Source: Actinomycetes bacterium
Lineage (GTDB): Bacteria > Actinomycetota > Acidimicrobiia > Acidimicrobiales > RAAP-2
NCBI GenBank assembly: GCA_021793395.1
Contig: JAJYSU010000001.1
Span: 52,881-104,444, forward strand
Direction of reading: 5' to 3'
DNA: 51,564 nt
The notes beneath the pieces are model-generated. The model was given only the letters and a program-made list of their open reading frames with translations, had not been told where the DNA came from and made no database searches. A program made the translations under genes and the position numbers. Positions 49,674-51,564 of the stretch are shown here, one piece after another; the first letter of the stretch is position 1; every line of letters starts with the position of its first letter.

Positions 49674-50900
49674 TCAGTCCACCTTCTTCTTCGACACGGG
49701 CGTCGTGCGTCGCTTGCGATTCTTACGCACCAATCCCGTGCCCAATTCATCGAGACGTGACCTCGCGTCGTAAGCCTCCGGATCGGCCAGCACCACTCGT
49801 GCGAAGAGTTCCCGAGCGCTGCTCACGTCACCCGCTCGATCAAAGATGTCCGCAAGCGCGTACCAGAGCCGAACGTGTCGAAATGAAGGATTACGCAACT
49901 GCTTGGTTGCGCCAGCACGCGTCAATAAGTCAATCGCCTCGCTGAAGTGATGCTGATCAGCCAAGCTACCCGCCATCACGATGCGCCCTTCGGCGAGCAC
50001 GTCCGTCGTCGGCTCGGACTCTTCCAACTCGGCGAAGGTCTTGGCCACCGCGCGATAGCGGTAATTCGCCCGGTCGCAATCCATTACTAGTGGTAAGTGT
50101 TCGGGATTCGATGAAATGGCGAAGTGCGCGAGCAGGTGCACCTTTGCCATATTCCACCGTTCCGCTCGGTACGCCGCCAGTCCCGTCAGTTCGCGCACTG
50201 CGGCCACTCCGGGGGTTGCGTCAGCCACGGTGCGCCCGAGACGAAGTGCCTCCTCATAGCGCTTGCGACCGTAGGCCTCGGCCGCCTTTGCCAATGTCGC
50301 GACCATCTTTTCGCGCATGTAGGCACTTCCCAGAAATGCCTTGCGTACATCGCTCGCCACGTCGCCGGGGAGGCTGTAGGCCGCCTTCGCCTTCGGCTTC
50401 TCCACGCGAAGTGGTGCCGGAGTCGTGACTTCCTCCACCCACTCACCCAATGGATCCGGCGTGCGTCCCGCACTGGCCGTTACTGCCATGGCTTCACCCG
50501 TGCTGGCAATGCTCTGCGCACCACGGCGAGCAACTCCGCCCCATCCCCTATCCTTTGCGTACGTCTCCGCACGACGACGCTCATCAACGCGCTCGTCGCC
50601 CGAGGAGGGACGTCGCGCGTCACGCGCGTAGGGTGCACGACCCTCGCGACTTACCGGACGACCCGGCCGCGACCCACCAGCCCCGAAGTCTCGCGAGGAA
50701 CCCTCACGGCGTGAACCGCCCTCGCCCGAGGAGGGACGTCGCGCGTCACGCGCGTAGGGTGCACGACCCTCGCGACTTACCGGACGACCCGGCCGCGACC
50801 CACCAGCCCCGAAGTCTCGCGAGGAACCCTCACGGCGTGAACCGCCCTCGCGATCAACGTTGCGGGGCGTTCGACGAGGGGGGTTACTTGAGCTAGACAC
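49674..50900 (-). CDS. TPR-like protein with duplicated low-complexity N-terminus
   Basis: 408 residues. Residues about 18-101 are two identical copies of a 42-residue Gly/Ser/Arg-rich unit starting EGGSRREGSSRDFGAGG. After a linker, residues about 185-385 form helical pairs like tetratricopeptide repeats (AEAYGRKRYEEALRLGRTVA, LTGLAAYRAERWNMAKVHLL, LWYALADIFDRAGDVSSARE). The C-terminus is Lys/Arg rich. GTG start 6 nt after TAGACT. A scaffold or RNA-binding role is possible; no function can be assigned. Confidence 0.72.
   Translation of the reverse strand: MSSSSNPPRRTPRNVDREGGSRREGSSRDFGAGGSRPGRPVSREGRAPYARDARRPSSGEGGSRREGSSRDFGAGGSRPGRPVSREGRAPYARDARRPSSGDERVDERRRAETYAKDRGWGGVARRGAQSIASTGEAMAVTASAGRTPDPLGEWVEEVTTPAPLRVEKPKAKAAYSLPGDVASDVRKAFLGSAYMREKMVATLAKAAEAYGRKRYEEALRLGRTVADATPGVAAVRELTGLAAYRAERWNMAKVHLLAHFAISSNPEHLPLVMDCDRANYRYRAVAKTFAELEESEPTTDVLAEGRIVMAGSLADQHHFSEAIDLLTRAGATKQLRNPSFRHVRLWYALADIFDRAGDVSSARELFARVVLADPEAYDARSRLDELGTGLVRKNRKRRTTPVSKKKVD
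50596..50847. repeat. Perfect 126-bp tandem duplication
   Basis: Two adjacent copies (50596-50721 and 50722-50847) appear identical by eye, in frame within the TPR-like gene. Identity at third positions means a recent duplication or ongoing homogenisation. Confidence 0.85.
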
Positions 50901-50906
50901 CCGGTC

Positions 50907-50912
50907 AGTCTA
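50907..50912 (-). promoter_or_regulatory. -10 element TAGACT for the TPR-like gene (leaderless mRNA)
   Basis: On the minus strand TAGACT, GACCGG and then GTG at 50900. Confidence 0.55.
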
Positions 50913-51083
50913 GGAAACCTCGCTATGAATAGCGAACGCATCATGCGCCGTACTCACTGGCACCCGAGCGCACGCCAGGGCGTCCGTCACCGCCCGGATC
51001 AGCCCGCCGCCCTTCAGCGACCAGACATCACACAGCCCGACATGAATCCGCACCCCTCTATCGCACGATGGCGCCACCAACGT

Positions 51084-51116
51084 GAACAACCCCCACCGTA
51101 AAGGTGGGGGTTGTTC
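51084..51116 (-). terminator. rRNA operon terminator hairpin
   Basis: Perfect 14-bp stem (GAACAACCCCCACC with GGTGGGGGTTGTTC) and a 5-nt loop, just 3' of 5S rRNA on the minus strand. No long T-tract follows. Confidence 0.8.
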
Positions 51117-51121
51117 GAGAA

Positions 51122-51238
51122 ATCCCGGCGGCGTCCTACTCTCCCAGGGGGGGACCCCCAAGTACCATCGGCGCTGGTGGGCTTGACTGCTGTGTTCGAA
51201 ATGGGAACAGGTATATCTCCACCGCCATAACCACCGGA
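51122..51238 (-). rRNA. rrf: 5S ribosomal RNA
   Basis: On the minus strand the sequence begins near TCCGGTGGTTATGGCGGTGG, contains CCCATTTCGAACACAGCAGT and CGATGGTACTTGGGGG, and ends GGGAGAGTAGGACGCCGCCG. These are the universal 5S loops. Length is about 117 nt; ends are approximate. Confidence 0.95.
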
Positions 51239-51324
51239 AATCATGCGCTCGGCTGCCGTAGCAACCGGAACCGGTCGTAACCGGCTCCTTGAGCGTCCTA
51301 GAACGAGCACGAGCATCAAACTCC

Positions 51325-51564
51325 AAGCCCTCGGCCGATTAGTACCGGTCAGCTGAATGCGTTACCGCACGTACACTTCCGGCCTATCAACGTGGTCGTC
51401 TGGCCACGGGCCTTACCTGGTTAACCCAGTGAGTGAATTTATCTTGAAACGGGCTTCGCACTTAGATGCTTTCAGCGCTTATCCCACCCGCAGGTCGCAA
51501 AACAGCCATGCCCTTGGCAGGACAACTGTCACACGAGAGCTGCGTTCGTCCCGGTCCTCTCGTA
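51325..51564 (-). rRNA. rrl: 23S ribosomal RNA, 3' end (rest outside window)
   Basis: The minus strand starts at the window edge with TACGAGAGGACCGGGACGAA (sarcin-ricin loop region) and runs through GATAAGCGCTGAAAGCATCT and AGTGCGAAGCCC to the 3' end near GTACTAATCGGCCGAGGGCTT. About 240 nt of domain VI are present. A spacer of roughly 85 bp separates it from 5S. 16S would lie further outside the window. Confidence 0.96.

Noticed and set aside
1..51564. CRISPR array, prophage or integrase-bounded island
   Set aside because: No regularly spaced repeats, cas genes, phage structural genes, integrase or attachment-site duplication were seen.

Overview
The window comes from a high-GC Gram-positive bacterium, most likely an actinobacterium of the Acidimicrobiia or a close relative. 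It carries a Pup-proteasome locus (dop-pup-prcB-prcA-pafA) followed by tatB-tatC-helY in the order known from Mycobacterium. It also has a GarA-like FHA gene, an FtsR-like MerR gene, a DUF151 gene and a DUF4193-type protein. GTG starts and 4-bp ATGA/GTGA gene overlaps are frequent. The species cannot be named from the sequence alone.

Layout. (1) 1-11.1 kb, plus strand: Pup-proteasome genes, signal peptidase, Tat translocase, a Ski2-type helicase, an unusual two-domain ThyX-like protein, a DUF4193 protein and a GNAT acetyltransferase. (2) 11.1-17.4 kb: an Arg-rich protein of unknown function, an HtrA protease, an SDR, a small secreted protein, a CrcB fluoride-channel pair and an APC permease. 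(3) 17.5-28.4 kb, an accessory catabolic region: a TauBCA/SsuBCA-type ABC importer, a PuuD-like gamma-glutamyl hydrolase, a cytochrome P450, a glutamine-synthetase-like ligase, then a tight operon of FAA hydrolase, HpaE-like dehydrogenase, HpaD-like extradiol dioxygenase, acetoacetate-decarboxylase-like enzyme and MarR regulator. (4) 28.4-33.2 kb, minus strand: MerR, a nuclease-fold protein, gcvT, gcvPA, gcvPB. (5) 33.3-44 kb: thiD, membrane proteins, a FrcBCA-like sugar importer with divergent LacI regulator and ROK kinase, an AcuI-like reductase and an APC permease with a perfect CRP-type palindrome upstream. (6) 44-49 kb, minus strand: DUF4232, DUF151, MerR (FtsR), zinc-ribbon-FHA, gcvH, pgsA, class I aldolase, thioredoxin. 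(7) 49.6-51.6 kb: a TPR-like protein with a perfect 126-bp duplication, then 5S and the 3' end of 23S rRNA on the minus strand.

How the genes fit together. Regions 4 and 6 look like two halves of one ancestral block (gcvH-garA-MerR-DUF151-MerR-gcvP in mycobacteria) separated by region 5. In region 3, a gamma-glutamylating ligase, a gamma-glutamyl hydrolase and an oxygenase sit beside ring-cleavage genes. This recalls aniline degradation, in which an amine is handled as its gamma-glutamyl conjugate, but here with a P450 and a homoprotocatechuate-type lower pathway. It is the best candidate for an undescribed system.

Across the window many transcription units start with TANNNT (once GATAAT) followed by 6-7 nt and the start codon. 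This is the mark of leaderless mRNAs, and it was used to set several start codons.
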